DNA of 64,000 bases. It comes from Alphaproteobacteria bacterium (GTDB taxonomy: Bacteria; Pseudomonadota; Alphaproteobacteria; Rhodobacterales; Rhodobacteraceae). Location: the NCBI GenBank assembly GCA_030429495.1, contig JAUIFH010000007.1, positions 1 through 64,000 of the forward strand. Direction: 5' to 3'. Below the pieces are notes generated by a model. That model was not told the origin of the DNA, did not search any database, and saw only the letters and a program-made list of their open reading frames with translations. Below, in pieces: positions 42,490 to 50,692 of the stretch; positions within the stretch are counted from its first letter, which is position 1; the number at the start of each line of letters is the position of its first letter. The translations under genes and the position numbers were made by a program.

Positions 42490-44460
42490 ATGCCCAAACA
42501 ACAAGAACGCGACCGTCCGTGGCTGTTCCGCACCTATGCCGGTCATTCCACGGCCGAGAAATCGAACGCGCTCTACCGCGCGAATCTGGCAAAGGGCCAG
42601 ACCGGGCTTTCCGTCGCCTTCGACCTGCCGACCCAGACCGGCTACGACAGCGATCACGGGCTGGCAAAGGGTGAGGTCGGCAAGGTCGGCGTGCCGGTCT
42701 GCCACCTCGGCGACATGCGGGCGCTGTTCAAAGACATCCCCCTTGAGCAGATGAACACCTCGATGACGATCAATGCCACGGCGCCCTGGCTTCTGGCGCT
42801 TTATATCGCGGTGGCGGAGGAACAGGGGGCCGATGTCTCGGCCCTGCAAGGCACGGTGCAGAACGATCTGGTGAAGGAATACCTGAGCCGAGGCACCTAT
42901 ATCTGCCCGCCCAAACCCTCGCTCGCCATGATCACCGACGTGGCGGCCTATACGCGGGAACACCTGCCAAAGTGGAACCCGATGAACGTCTGTTCCTACC
43001 ACTTGCAGGAGGCTGGCGCGACGCCGGAGCAGGAACTGGCCTTCGCGCTCGCAACCGGAATCGCCGTCCTCGACGACCTTAAGAAGAAGGTTCCGGCCGA
43101 GAGTTTCCCCGAGATGGTCGGGCGCATCTCCTTCTTCGTGAACGCCGGCATCCGCTTCGTGACCGAGCTTTGCAAGATGCGCGCGTTCACCGAGCTTTGG
43201 GACGAGATCTGCCGCGACCGCTACGGCATCGCTGAGGAGAAATACCGTCGCTTCCGCTATGGGGTGCAGGTGAACAGCCTCGGCCTGACCGAACAGCAGC
43301 CAGAAAACAACGTCTATCGCATCCTTCTTGAGATGCTCGCCGTCACGCTTTCGAAGAACGCCCGCGCTCGCGCCGTGCAGCTTCCCGCCTGGAACGAGGC
43401 GCTCGGCCTGCCGCGCCCGTGGGACCAGCAATGGTCGCTTCGCATGCAGCAAATCCTCGCCTATGAGACCGATCTTCTGGAATATGGCGACCTTTTCGAC
43501 GGCAACCCGGCGATCACCGCGAAAGTCGAGGCACTCAAGAACGGCGCACGTGACGAGTTGAAGACACTCGACGGGATGGGCGGCGCCATCGCGGCCATCG
43601 AATACATGAAGGGGCGGCTCGTGGAATCGAACTCCGAGCGGCTCGCCCGGATCGAGGCGGGCGAAACCACGGTCGTCGGCGTCAACCGGTGGACCGAGGC
43701 CGAACCCTCGCCGCTGACATCCGGCGACGGCTCGATCCTGACGGTCGACCCGGCGGTCGAGGCCGATCAGGTGACCCGCCTCAATGAATGGCGCGCCGCA
43801 CGCGACAAGGATGCGGTGGAAGCAGCCTTGGCCCAGCTACGCGCGGCGGCCACCGCGAAAGAAAACGTCATGCCCGCCTCTATCGCCTGTGCAAAAGCCG
43901 GCGTGACCACCGGCGAATGGGCCGGGGTCATGCGTCAGGTCCACGGCCAGTATCGCGGGCCGACCGGGGTGGCGAAAAGCCCGTCGAACCGGACCGAAGG
44001 CCTCGACGATATCCGCGAAGCCGTCGATGCGGTCTCCTCGCGGCTTGGCCGCCGCCTCTCTTTCCTGATGGGCAAGCCTGGCCTCGACGGCCATTCCAAC
44101 GGCGCCGAACAGATCGCAGCCCGCGCGCGCGATTGCGGAATGGAGATCAACTACGAAGGCATCCGCCTGACACCGGCCGAGATCGTGGCTGCGGCGGGTG
44201 AAAAAGAAGTGCACGTGATCGGCCTGTCGATCCTGTCGGGTTCGCACCTGCCGCTGATCGCCGAAGTGATGGAGCGGCTGCGCGAGGCGGGCCTTGCCCA
44301 TATCCCCGTCGTCGTCGGTGGCATCATCCCGGACGAGGACGCAAGGCAGCTGCGTGACATGGGCGTGGCGCGGGTCTATACGCCGAAGGATTTCGAACTG
44401 AACCGGATCATGTTCGACATCGTCGCGCTTGCCGAACCGAAGGCAGTGGCCGCAGAGTAG
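42490..44460 (+). CDS. ecm: Ethylmalonyl-CoA mutase (B12-dependent)
   Basis: Converts (2R)-ethylmalonyl-CoA to methylsuccinyl-CoA in the ethylmalonyl-CoA pathway. In 656 residues, the N-terminal TIM-barrel has RTYAGHSTAEKSNALYRANL, GLSVAFDLPTQTGYDSDH and MNTSMTINATAPWLLALY; the C-terminal cobalamin domain has DGHSNG (DxHxxG), GLSILSGSH and GGIIPDED. It fits the single-subunit Ecm/MeaA subgroup rather than two-subunit methylmalonyl-CoA mutase. GAGGT lies seven bases before the ATG at 42490. The pathway partner ccr is 2.5 kb away on the other strand. Confidence 0.93.
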   Translation: MPKQQERDRPWLFRTYAGHSTAEKSNALYRANLAKGQTGLSVAFDLPTQTGYDSDHGLAKGEVGKVGVPVCHLGDMRALFKDIPLEQMNTSMTINATAPWLLALYIAVAEEQGADVSALQGTVQNDLVKEYLSRGTYICPPKPSLAMITDVAAYTREHLPKWNPMNVCSYHLQEAGATPEQELAFALATGIAVLDDLKKKVPAESFPEMVGRISFFVNAGIRFVTELCKMRAFTELWDEICRDRYGIAEEKYRRFRYGVQVNSLGLTEQQPENNVYRILLEMLAVTLSKNARARAVQLPAWNEALGLPRPWDQQWSLRMQQILAYETDLLEYGDLFDGNPAITAKVEALKNGARDELKTLDGMGGAIAAIEYMKGRLVESNSERLARIEAGETTVVGVNRWTEAEPSPLTSGDGSILTVDPAVEADQVTRLNEWRAARDKDAVEAALAQLRAAATAKENVMPASIACAKAGVTTGEWAGVMRQVHGQYRGPTGVAKSPSNRTEGLDDIREAVDAVSSRLGRRLSFLMGKPGLDGHSNGAEQIAARARDCGMEINYEGIRLTPAEIVAAAGEKEVHVIGLSILSGSHLPLIAEVMERLREAGLAHIPVVVGGIIPDEDARQLRDMGVARVYTPKDFELNRIMFDIVALAEPKAVAAE

Positions 44461-44488
44461 CGAGAAACCGGCAACCGGACGAGACCGC

Positions 44489-44977
44489 ATGACCCTGCAA
44501 CAACGCGCTTTCCCCGACTACCCCGCCGCCCTCCGCTCCGCCTACGAGGAGGAGGTTTCGGGCGAGTCCTATTTCGCCACCCTCGCCGAAATGCATCCCG
44601 GCCGCGCGCGCGAGGCTTTCATCCTGATGGTGGAGATGGAGCAGGTAACGGCGCGGGCGCTCGAGCCGCTTTTGGAAGCGGCGGGAGTGCAGCCGACGCC
44701 GAAGGAAGCGCTACTTCAGGAAGGCCGCGATGCCGCGCGGGCGCTTTCCGCGACAAGCTGGCGCGAACTTCTGACAGAGATGCGCGACGAGTACAGCGCC
44801 TACGTCGCCGAATTCGAGGTGGTGCGGGCGGGCGCGCCCGAGGCGCTGAGGCATCGTGCCGACCTTCTGATCGCGCATGAGATCGCAATCATCGACTATG
44901 CGCGCGCCGAGCTTGCCGGCGATCCCGACAGCCTCGCGCCGCTTCGCCGTTATCTCGACGACGCGGCGTCCTTCTGA
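44489..44977 (+). CDS. Ferritin-like four-helix protein, unknown function
   Basis: A 162-residue all-helical protein. Possible diiron ligands are visible: EEEVSGESYFATLAEMH near residue 20, EMEQ near 52, and LLIAHEIAIIDYARAEL near 135, with the spacing of a ferritin-like carboxylate bridge. It starts 28 bases after ecm, so it is probably co-transcribed. No known family assigned; the fold call is inference. Confidence 0.68.
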   Translation: MTLQQRAFPDYPAALRSAYEEEVSGESYFATLAEMHPGRAREAFILMVEMEQVTARALEPLLEAAGVQPTPKEALLQEGRDAARALSATSWRELLTEMRDEYSAYVAEFEVVRAGAPEALRHRADLLIAHEIAIIDYARAELAGDPDSLAPLRRYLDDAASF

Positions 44978-45037
44978 GCCCTTGCCTCCCCCGCCCGCTC
45001 CCGGCAGTCTGGCGCGATCCAAACCGCGAGGCAGCAC

Positions 45038-45742
45038 ATGTCCATCCATATCGGTGCGAAACCGGGCGAGATCGCCGAAACCGTCCTGATGCCCGGCGAT
45101 CCCTACCGCGCCAAATGGGCGGCGGAGACCTTCCTTGATGGCGCCACCTGCATCAATCAGGTGCGCGGAATGCTGGGTTTTACCGGCAGCTGGAAGGGCA
45201 ACCGGGTGACGATCCACGGCTCCGGCATGGGGATGCCTTCACTGTCGATCTACGCCAATGAACTGATCCGCGACTATGGCGCGAAGACGCTGATCCGCAT
45301 CGGGTCGGCCGGGGCGATGCAACACGACATCGAGGTGCGCGACGTGGTGATCGCCATGACGGCCTCGACCATCTCGACCCCCTCGCTCGGCTTCTTCAAG
45401 GAACTGCAATACGCCCCCTGCGCCGATTACGGCCTGCTGGAAAAGGCCGTCGCAGCAGCACGCGCGAAAGGCACGCGGACCCATGTGGGCGGCATCTACT
45501 CTGCCGATGTCTTCTACGACGAGCGGCCCGACCTCAACGAAATGCTCACCCGGCATGGCGTTCTGGCGGTCGAGATGGAGGCAGCAGAGCTTTACACCGT
45601 CGCAGCCCGCCATGGCGCACGGGCGCTGGCGGTTCTGACGGTCTCGGATCATCTTCTGACGCATGAGGCGCTGCCATCGGAGGACCGCGAGCGGTCGTTC
45701 GGCGACATGGTCGAGATCGCGCTTGAAGCGGCGTTCACTTAA
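45038..45742 (+). CDS. deoD: Purine nucleoside phosphorylase, DeoD type
   Basis: Cleaves purine (deoxy)nucleosides with phosphate to base plus (deoxy)ribose-1-phosphate. The 234-residue protein has [59 protein letters not shown], and [11 protein letters not shown] with a late SDH triad (VSDHLLTHE). It could act on nucleosides brought in by the BMP-type importer at 27-32 kb, but the genes are not linked. The palindromic repeat copy 2 starts within its stop codon. Confidence 0.95.
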   Translation: MSIHIGAKPGEIAETVLMPGDPYRAKWAAETFLDGATCINQVRGMLGFTGSWKGNRVTIHGSGMGMPSLSIYANELIRDYGAKTLIRIGSAGAMQHDIEVRDVVIAMTASTISTPSLGFFKELQYAPCADYGLLEKAVAAARAKGTRTHVGGIYSADVFYDERPDLNEMLTRHGVLAVEMEAAELYTVAARHGARALAVLTVSDHLLTHEALPSEDRERSFGDMVEIALEAAFT

Positions 45743-45830
45743 AGTGTTTCGGGTTTTTTTGCAACGGCAACTATCAGAATTCGAACGGAAAAGGTTTAAA
45801 TTCTAATTCAACGCAAACCCGGAACACTAT
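45741..45830. repeat. 90-bp palindromic element, copy 2
   Basis: Aligns end to end with 35243-35333: both start AAAG.GTTTCGGGTTT, share CAGAATTCGAACG-AAAAGG, and end ATTCAACGCAAACCC-GAACA/GCTAT. Left part is more diverged than the right. It fills the whole space between the convergent deoD and lysR genes, starting inside the deoD TAA and ending inside the lysR coding end. Confidence 0.8.
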
Positions 45831-46701
45831 TGGCCTGCATCAACCAGTCGGCGACCCGGGCGGCCGGGCCACCGGCCCGCAGCCCCCGCGCCGACCAGAG
45901 CGTGAGCCCGCGCTCAAGCCGGACGCGCTCGGGGAATGGCGCGACAAGCGCGCCGCTTTCAAGATGCGCGGCGACAAGCGCCGAATGGCCAATGAGCACG
46001 CCCGCGCCATTCACGGCTTCTTCGACCGCAAGCGCGTAGAGCGAGAAGACCGGCCCGTTCGGGGTAAAATCCCGCCCCGGCATCGCGACGCCGGCCCAAC
46101 GCTTCCAGTCCCCGGCCCAAGCGCTGTCCGTCAGACACGGCACGGCGGCAAGATCCTCCGGCCGCCGCAATGTCCGGGCCAGCGCGGGGGCGCAGACCGG
46201 AAAGATCTCGTCGGGCGCGATCAGCCTTCCCTCGCCCGGCCCGCGATAGAACAGGTTCAGGTCGAAGGGCGCGCGCTTCAGGTCGGGCGGCTCCTCCATC
46301 GCGGTTATCGAGACCGTAATCTCCGGCGCGGCGGCCCGGATGCCGGGCAGACGCGGGGAAAGCCAGAGCTGCGCGATCGCCGGCAATGTCGCGATATGGA
46401 CCGTGCGCGGCGCGGCCTCGTCCCTGAGCAGGGCCACGGCGAGTCCAAGGCGATCAAACGCGGCGGTAAAATCCGGCAGCACCTGACGGCCGAGGGCCGT
46501 CAACAGCACCCCCTTCGCGTGGCGTTCAAAAAGCGTGGCGCCCAACGCCTCTTCCAGCGCCTTCACATGCGCTGTGACCGCGCCCGGGGTCACACCAAGT
46601 TCGTCGGCTGCGGCAGAAAAGCCGCCATGACGGGCGGCGGCCTCGAACGCGCGGAGCGCGTTCAGGGGAAGGCCTTTCGGGCGTGGCGGTGCGACGGGCA
46701 T
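45808..46701 (-). CDS. LysR-family transcriptional regulator (GcvA-like)
   Basis: A 297-residue regulator with the N-terminal helix-turn-helix LNALRAFEAAARHGGFSAAA ... GVTPGAVTAHVKALEEAL and a C-terminal substrate-binding domain from about residue 95. It is divergent from the SHMT-like gene with a 97-base gap containing the palindrome CAAATCTGATTTG, so it probably controls that gene and itself. Its stop codon and last six or seven residues (NSVPGLR) lie within the palindromic repeat, which suggests that the insertion changed the end of the protein. Confidence 0.93.
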   Translation of the reverse strand: MPVAPPRPKGLPLNALRAFEAAARHGGFSAAADELGVTPGAVTAHVKALEEALGATLFERHAKGVLLTALGRQVLPDFTAAFDRLGLAVALLRDEAAPRTVHIATLPAIAQLWLSPRLPGIRAAAPEITVSITAMEEPPDLKRAPFDLNLFYRGPGEGRLIAPDEIFPVCAPALARTLRRPEDLAAVPCLTDSAWAGDWKRWAGVAMPGRDFTPNGPVFSLYALAVEEAVNGAGVLIGHSALVAAHLESGALVAPFPERVRLERGLTLWSARGLRAGGPAARVADWLMQANSVPGLR

Positions 46702-46734
46702 GCGAGCCTCAGCTTTTCTACGTCTAAATTTTCA

Positions 46735-46747
46735 CAAATCTGATTTG
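46735..46747. promoter_or_regulatory. Candidate LysR operator CAAATC-T-GATTTG
   Basis: A perfect 6+6 inverted repeat with one central base, 33 bases from the lysR start and 51 bases from the SHMT-like start. The placement between divergent genes is classical for LysR autoregulation and target activation. Confidence 0.55.
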
Positions 46748-46798
46748 CGCGGGCAAGGCCGCTCTGTTCCGATGGAACGGAGCAAAGGAGAACCCGTC

Positions 46799-48118
46799 AT
46801 GCCGCACCTCGCCCCCCGCCCATGGGTCCCCGCCGACTGCGAAGCCCTGATGCAGCAGCAGGCAACAAGCGCCGGTGGCGCGTCGGACGCAGTCGCCGCC
46901 CGGATCGACCACCTGATCGACCGGAACGCGATGATCCACGACCGTGAGTGCTTCAACCTCAATCCGGCGACCAACGTCATGAACCCCGCTGCCGAGGCAG
47001 CGCTCTCGCGCGGGCTCGGCAGCCGCCCGTCGCTCGGCTATCCGGGCGACAAGTACGAGATGGGGCTTGAGGCGATCGAGGAAATCGAGGTCATCTGCGC
47101 CGAGCTTGCGGCCGAAGTCTTCGACGCTGCATACGCCGAAATCCGCGTGTTCTCCGGCGCGATGGCCAACCTTTATGGCTTCATGGCATTGACCAGGCCC
47201 GGCGACGCGATCATCGCCCCCCCGGCATCCATCGGGGGCCATGTAACCCACCACGCGGCCGGTTGCGCCGGCCTCTACGGCCTTGTCACCCATCCCGCCC
47301 CCGTCGATGCAGACGGCTACACCGTCGACCTTGGCGCGCTGCGGGAACTGGCTCTTACCGTGCGTCCGAAGATGATAACCATCGGCGGATCGCTGAACCT
47401 GTTCCCCCATCCTGTGCGCGAAGTCCGGGCGATCGCGGACGAGGTCGGGGCGAAAGTGCTGTTCGACGCCGCCCATCAATGCGGCATCATCGCCGGAAAG
47501 GCCTGGGCTAATCCGCTCGCCGAGGGCGCGCATCTGATGACGATGTCGACCTACAAGAGCCTTGGCGGCCCGGCGGGCGGGCTGATCGTCACCAATGACG
47601 CCGGGATCGCCGAGCGGCTGGACCATATCGCCTTTCCCGGCATGACCGCGAATTTCGATGCGGGGCGCGTTGCGGCACTGGCGCTTTCGTTGCTTGACTG
47701 GCGCGATCACGGAAGTGCCTACGCCGCAAAGATGATCTCGGTCGCGCAGGCCCTTGCCGGAGCACTTGCCGGGGAAGGTCTGCCCGTCTTCGCGGCAGGG
47801 CGTGGCCATACGGCATCGCACCAGTTCGCCGTGGAAGCGGCAGTATTCGGCGGCGGGCAGGCGGCGTCGAAAACGCTGCGCAAGGCCGGGTTTCTTGCCT
47901 GCGGCATCGGCCTGCCCTTGGCGGAGGTCGCGGGCGACCTGAACGGCCTGCGGATCGGCACGCCGGAACTCGTCCGCCGGGGCGTGACGGAAAAGCACGC
48001 GGGCGAACTCGCCCGGCTGATCGCGGCGGGTCTCAGGGCGAACGATCCCGCCACGCTGGCGCAGGAGGTGGCGGCCTTCCGGCGGCAATTTACAGGGCTG
48101 CACTACGTTCGTCAGTAA
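46799..48118 (+). CDS. SHMT-family PLP-dependent aldolase-like enzyme, atypical
   Basis: A 439-residue fold-type I PLP enzyme related to serine hydroxymethyltransferase. Preserved: VFSGAMANLYGF, ASIGGHVTH, LFDAAHQCGIIAG and the PLP lysine Lys253 in MSTYKSLGGPAGG, FPGM, and the substrate-binding Arg in GLRIGTP. Changed: where SHMT has Tyr-Ala-Glu-Gly-Tyr-Pro-Gly, this has PSLGYPG, so the Tyr55 and Glu57 equivalents (residues 77 and 79) are Pro and Leu, and Tyr65 is Glu87. This points to a folate-independent reaction such as an aldolase or a transaldolase on a beta-hydroxy amino acid. GGAG lies eight bases before the ATG. Confidence 0.82.
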   Translation: MPHLAPRPWVPADCEALMQQQATSAGGASDAVAARIDHLIDRNAMIHDRECFNLNPATNVMNPAAEAALSRGLGSRPSLGYPGDKYEMGLEAIEEIEVICAELAAEVFDAAYAEIRVFSGAMANLYGFMALTRPGDAIIAPPASIGGHVTHHAAGCAGLYGLVTHPAPVDADGYTVDLGALRELALTVRPKMITIGGSLNLFPHPVREVRAIADEVGAKVLFDAAHQCGIIAGKAWANPLAEGAHLMTMSTYKSLGGPAGGLIVTNDAGIAERLDHIAFPGMTANFDAGRVAALALSLLDWRDHGSAYAAKMISVAQALAGALAGEGLPVFAAGRGHTASHQFAVEAAVFGGGQAASKTLRKAGFLACGIGLPLAEVAGDLNGLRIGTPELVRRGVTEKHAGELARLIAAGLRANDPATLAQEVAAFRRQFTGLHYVRQ

Positions 48119-48130
48119 GAGCAGTTCGGT

Positions 48131-48991
48131 TCAGAGCCCGTGCGACCGGTCGTAGCCGTTCGGCACCGGTCCCTTCCAGTCGCTGAGCATTGCCGGATCG
48201 ACGCGCAGTATCTCGACCTCAAGCGGGAAGCACGCCGCCATGTCCGAGGAATGCTCTGCCGAGCAATCGCCGCCCGGACAGGCGGAAAGCGCACCGAGCA
48301 GCTCGATCTCGGCAAAGAACTCAAGGTAGTCGCCGGGCCGGACTGGGGACGCCTTCATGAAATACTGGCCCGCGTCCCGGGTGAAGCCCGTGCACATGAA
48401 GACGTTCAGGACGTCGTGGACATGGCGCTCCGCCTCGGCCTGGGAGAGCCCGGTCTCCGCGGCCAGTGCGCGGGTCAGGTTCGAATGGCAGCAATGGTGA
48501 TACTGGCCGCCATGGCTGAGCAGGTTGTGCGTGTAGGGGTCGCAGCGCGTGCCGATCACGTCATGCACTGACCCGCCGAAAGCATCAAACCCGTACCAGC
48601 CGAGCGTATCGTGCGTGATCGTCGCCATCGGCCGGAGATACGGGAAGGACGACCACATGCGGTCGCCGGCGGACAGATGCGTGCCGTGGAGCGCGCGCGT
48701 CTTGCCCGAATAGAACCGCTCGCCAAGGTCCGCACCGTTCCACAGGTTGAGATCGCCGACCTGCGGCCCCTCCACCGCGTGAATGCGAAAGAAATGCCCC
48801 GCCGGCACCCGGAAGCATCGCGCCTCACGCGGAGGGACGGTGACGGTCTGGACCGGCGCGGCGGTCTCACGCGCCGCCAGATACAGCGCCATCGGCGGCG
48901 CGGGCAGCGTCTCGACCGGATAGCATATGACGGGATGAATGCCGCGGCGCAGGGCGGCATCAGCAGGCTCTTCGGGCTGGTCCGGGGTCAT
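48131..48991 (-). CDS. DUF1989 (urea-carboxylase-associated family) protein
   Basis: A 286-residue cytoplasmic protein of the DUF1989 family: RIHAVEGPQVGDLNLW, GDRMWSSFPY, and the likely metal-binding VIGTRCDPYT and YHHCCHSNL segments. The best-studied members form the heteromeric carboxyguanidine deiminase that acts with urea carboxylase, but no urea carboxylase or second DUF1989 subunit is present here. It converges on the SHMT-like gene with 12 bases between stops. The start at 48991 has GAGG five bases upstream. Confidence 0.8.
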   Translation of the reverse strand: MTPDQPEEPADAALRRGIHPVICYPVETLPAPPMALYLAARETAAPVQTVTVPPREARCFRVPAGHFFRIHAVEGPQVGDLNLWNGADLGERFYSGKTRALHGTHLSAGDRMWSSFPYLRPMATITHDTLGWYGFDAFGGSVHDVIGTRCDPYTHNLLSHGGQYHHCCHSNLTRALAAETGLSQAEAERHVHDVLNVFMCTGFTRDAGQYFMKASPVRPGDYLEFFAEIELLGALSACPGGDCSAEHSSDMAACFPLEVEILRVDPAMLSDWKGPVPNGYDRSHGL

Positions 48992-49056
48992 AGCGGCCTC
49001 GTCGAAACGGATCGGCACCAGTACGCCCCGGACCGGTGCGGCTTGCAAGTCCCCGA

Positions 49057-50214
49057 TCAGTTCCTTTCAAGCACCTCGACCGCAAGGATCGTCGGAAGGT
49101 GGCGGGCGATCTCCTGCCAGCTGTCGCCCTCATCGGCGCTGGCAAAGACCGAACCGCTGTTGGTGCCGAAATAGATGCCGGCCGGATCGCGGGTATCGCC
49201 GGCCATCGCCTGCCGCAGCACGGTGAAGAAGCAGCTCTCCTGCGGCAGTCCCTGCCGCAGCGGCTGCCAGCTTTGCCCCGCATCGCGCGACCGCCAGACC
49301 GCCGCCGCCGCGCCGGGCGGAAAACGGCCGGCGCTGTCGCCATTCAGCGGCAGCGTCCAGATCGTGTCGGGGTCGCGCGGATGGACCCGGATCGGAAAGC
49401 CGAACGTCGATGGCAGGCCCGCCGTGATGTCTTCCCAACTGCGGCCGCCGTCGCCGCTCCGCCAGACGCCGTGATGGTTCTGCTGGTAGAGAACCTCGCC
49501 CGGCCCCGGCGCGTGCATCATGTTGTGCACGCAATGCCCGGTCTCACCGTCGCGGGGTGCCGCCGGGTGATCGTGATGGCCGCAATCGCCGGCATTCGAC
49601 AGCCGGTTGCGGCGTTCCCAGCTTCGGCCGCCATCCTCCGTCGCAAAGACGCCGGCGGCAGAAATCCCCAGCCAGAGCTTTGCGGCATCCGATGGGTCGC
49701 CGACAATCGTGTGCAGCACAAGCCCGGCCGCACCGGGCGACCAGCTGTCGCGCGTCGGGTGGTCGGAAAGCGCCTTGACCTGCTCCCACGTCCGGCCGCC
49801 GTCGCGGCTGGCCAGAAGGCCCGCGGGCTTGGTTCCCGCGTAGAGCGTGCCGTGGACAAAGCCGAGCGACCAGATCTGCTGGAATTCCTCTTCGAACGGC
49901 GCGTCCGAACCCGTCCATCCGATCATCGCGGCAAAGTCGGGATCGTTCGCGGCCCAATCGTCCAACTGGCCTTTGGTAAGCTTCGCAAGCGACCAGTTCT
50001 GACCGCCATCCTCGGACCGCCAGACCCCGGCGCCATGCCATTCACCGCCACCCCCGGCCCAGATCGCGCCGGTTCCGGGATCGCCGACGACGTGATTGAC
50101 GGGCCAGCCGCCGCAATGCGGGCCGCTTACCGACCAGCCGGCCGCGCCATCACCCTCTTCGATCAGGAACGCCCCCTTGGTTGTGCCTACAAGTAATGTG
50201 ATGGGACCGGACAT
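49057..50214 (-). CDS. BNR/sialidase-like beta-propeller protein
   Basis: A 385-residue protein without a signal peptide, built from repeated BNR blocks such as VWRSEDGGQNWSLAK, LLASRDGGRTWEQVK, VFATEDGGRSWERR, VWRSGDGGRSWED and VWRSRDAGQSWQPL. These form a seven-bladed propeller as in sialidases and photosystem assembly factors. A His-rich insert (GDCGHHDHPAAP, GHCVHNMMHAPG) lies near residue 215. The catalytic arginine triad of true sialidases is not apparent; role unknown. It precedes DUF1989 on the same strand. Confidence 0.8.
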   Translation of the reverse strand: MSGPITLLVGTTKGAFLIEEGDGAAGWSVSGPHCGGWPVNHVVGDPGTGAIWAGGGGEWHGAGVWRSEDGGQNWSLAKLTKGQLDDWAANDPDFAAMIGWTGSDAPFEEEFQQIWSLGFVHGTLYAGTKPAGLLASRDGGRTWEQVKALSDHPTRDSWSPGAAGLVLHTIVGDPSDAAKLWLGISAAGVFATEDGGRSWERRNRLSNAGDCGHHDHPAAPRDGETGHCVHNMMHAPGPGEVLYQQNHHGVWRSGDGGRSWEDITAGLPSTFGFPIRVHPRDPDTIWTLPLNGDSAGRFPPGAAAAVWRSRDAGQSWQPLRQGLPQESCFFTVLRQAMAGDTRDPAGIYFGTNSGSVFASADEGDSWQEIARHLPTILAVEVLERN

Positions 50215-50298
50215 CCGCGCACTCCCTGCCTACGAACGCACCCACAATACCACAGCGCGCGATTGCCCGCACCGCCTCGATGGCCGGACGCCCCGGCG

Positions 50299-50487
50299 TC
50301 AGCGCTTGCGCAGGCAATGACGTGGCCTGCCGTCGCATTCCGCACCGCACGCCGCGCATCGGAACCGATCGGGTCCGCCCTGCCGGTCAAGACGCCACCG
50401 GCAGTCGCGCGTCAGCGTCGTGCCGCGCCGCACGATCCAGAGATAGACGAAGACCAAGATGACGAGGATGAGCAGAAGAACCGGCAT
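50299..50487 (-). CDS. Small membrane protein with Cys-rich tail
   Basis: A 62-residue protein: an N-terminal membrane helix (MPVLLLILVILVFVYLWIV), then a basic cytoplasmic tail with CRWRLDRQGGP and a CxxC-C-C cluster (CAACGAECDG ... CLRKR) that could bind zinc. I believe similar proteins are conserved in the group. AGGGCGAGAC precedes the ATG at 50487. It is divergent from the peptide importer operon. Confidence 0.65.
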   Translation of the reverse strand: MPVLLLILVILVFVYLWIVRRGTTLTRDCRWRLDRQGGPDRFRCAACGAECDGRPRHCLRKR

Positions 50488-50692
50488 GTCTCGCCCTAGC
50501 ATACCATCAAGGGTAGAAAAACGGTCCTTGATGGTCGCGACCGGCGATGTGCTTGGTCGCACCGTCAACTTGACGAAGCGTACCTGTTTCGTCCCGGCGC
50601 ATTTTGCTTGTCTGCGCTGTCCGGAGCACTACGCTCTTGCAATCTTGCGCGGCGCCGGTCAGGTGGCCGCACAACCAGCAGGAGGATATCCC

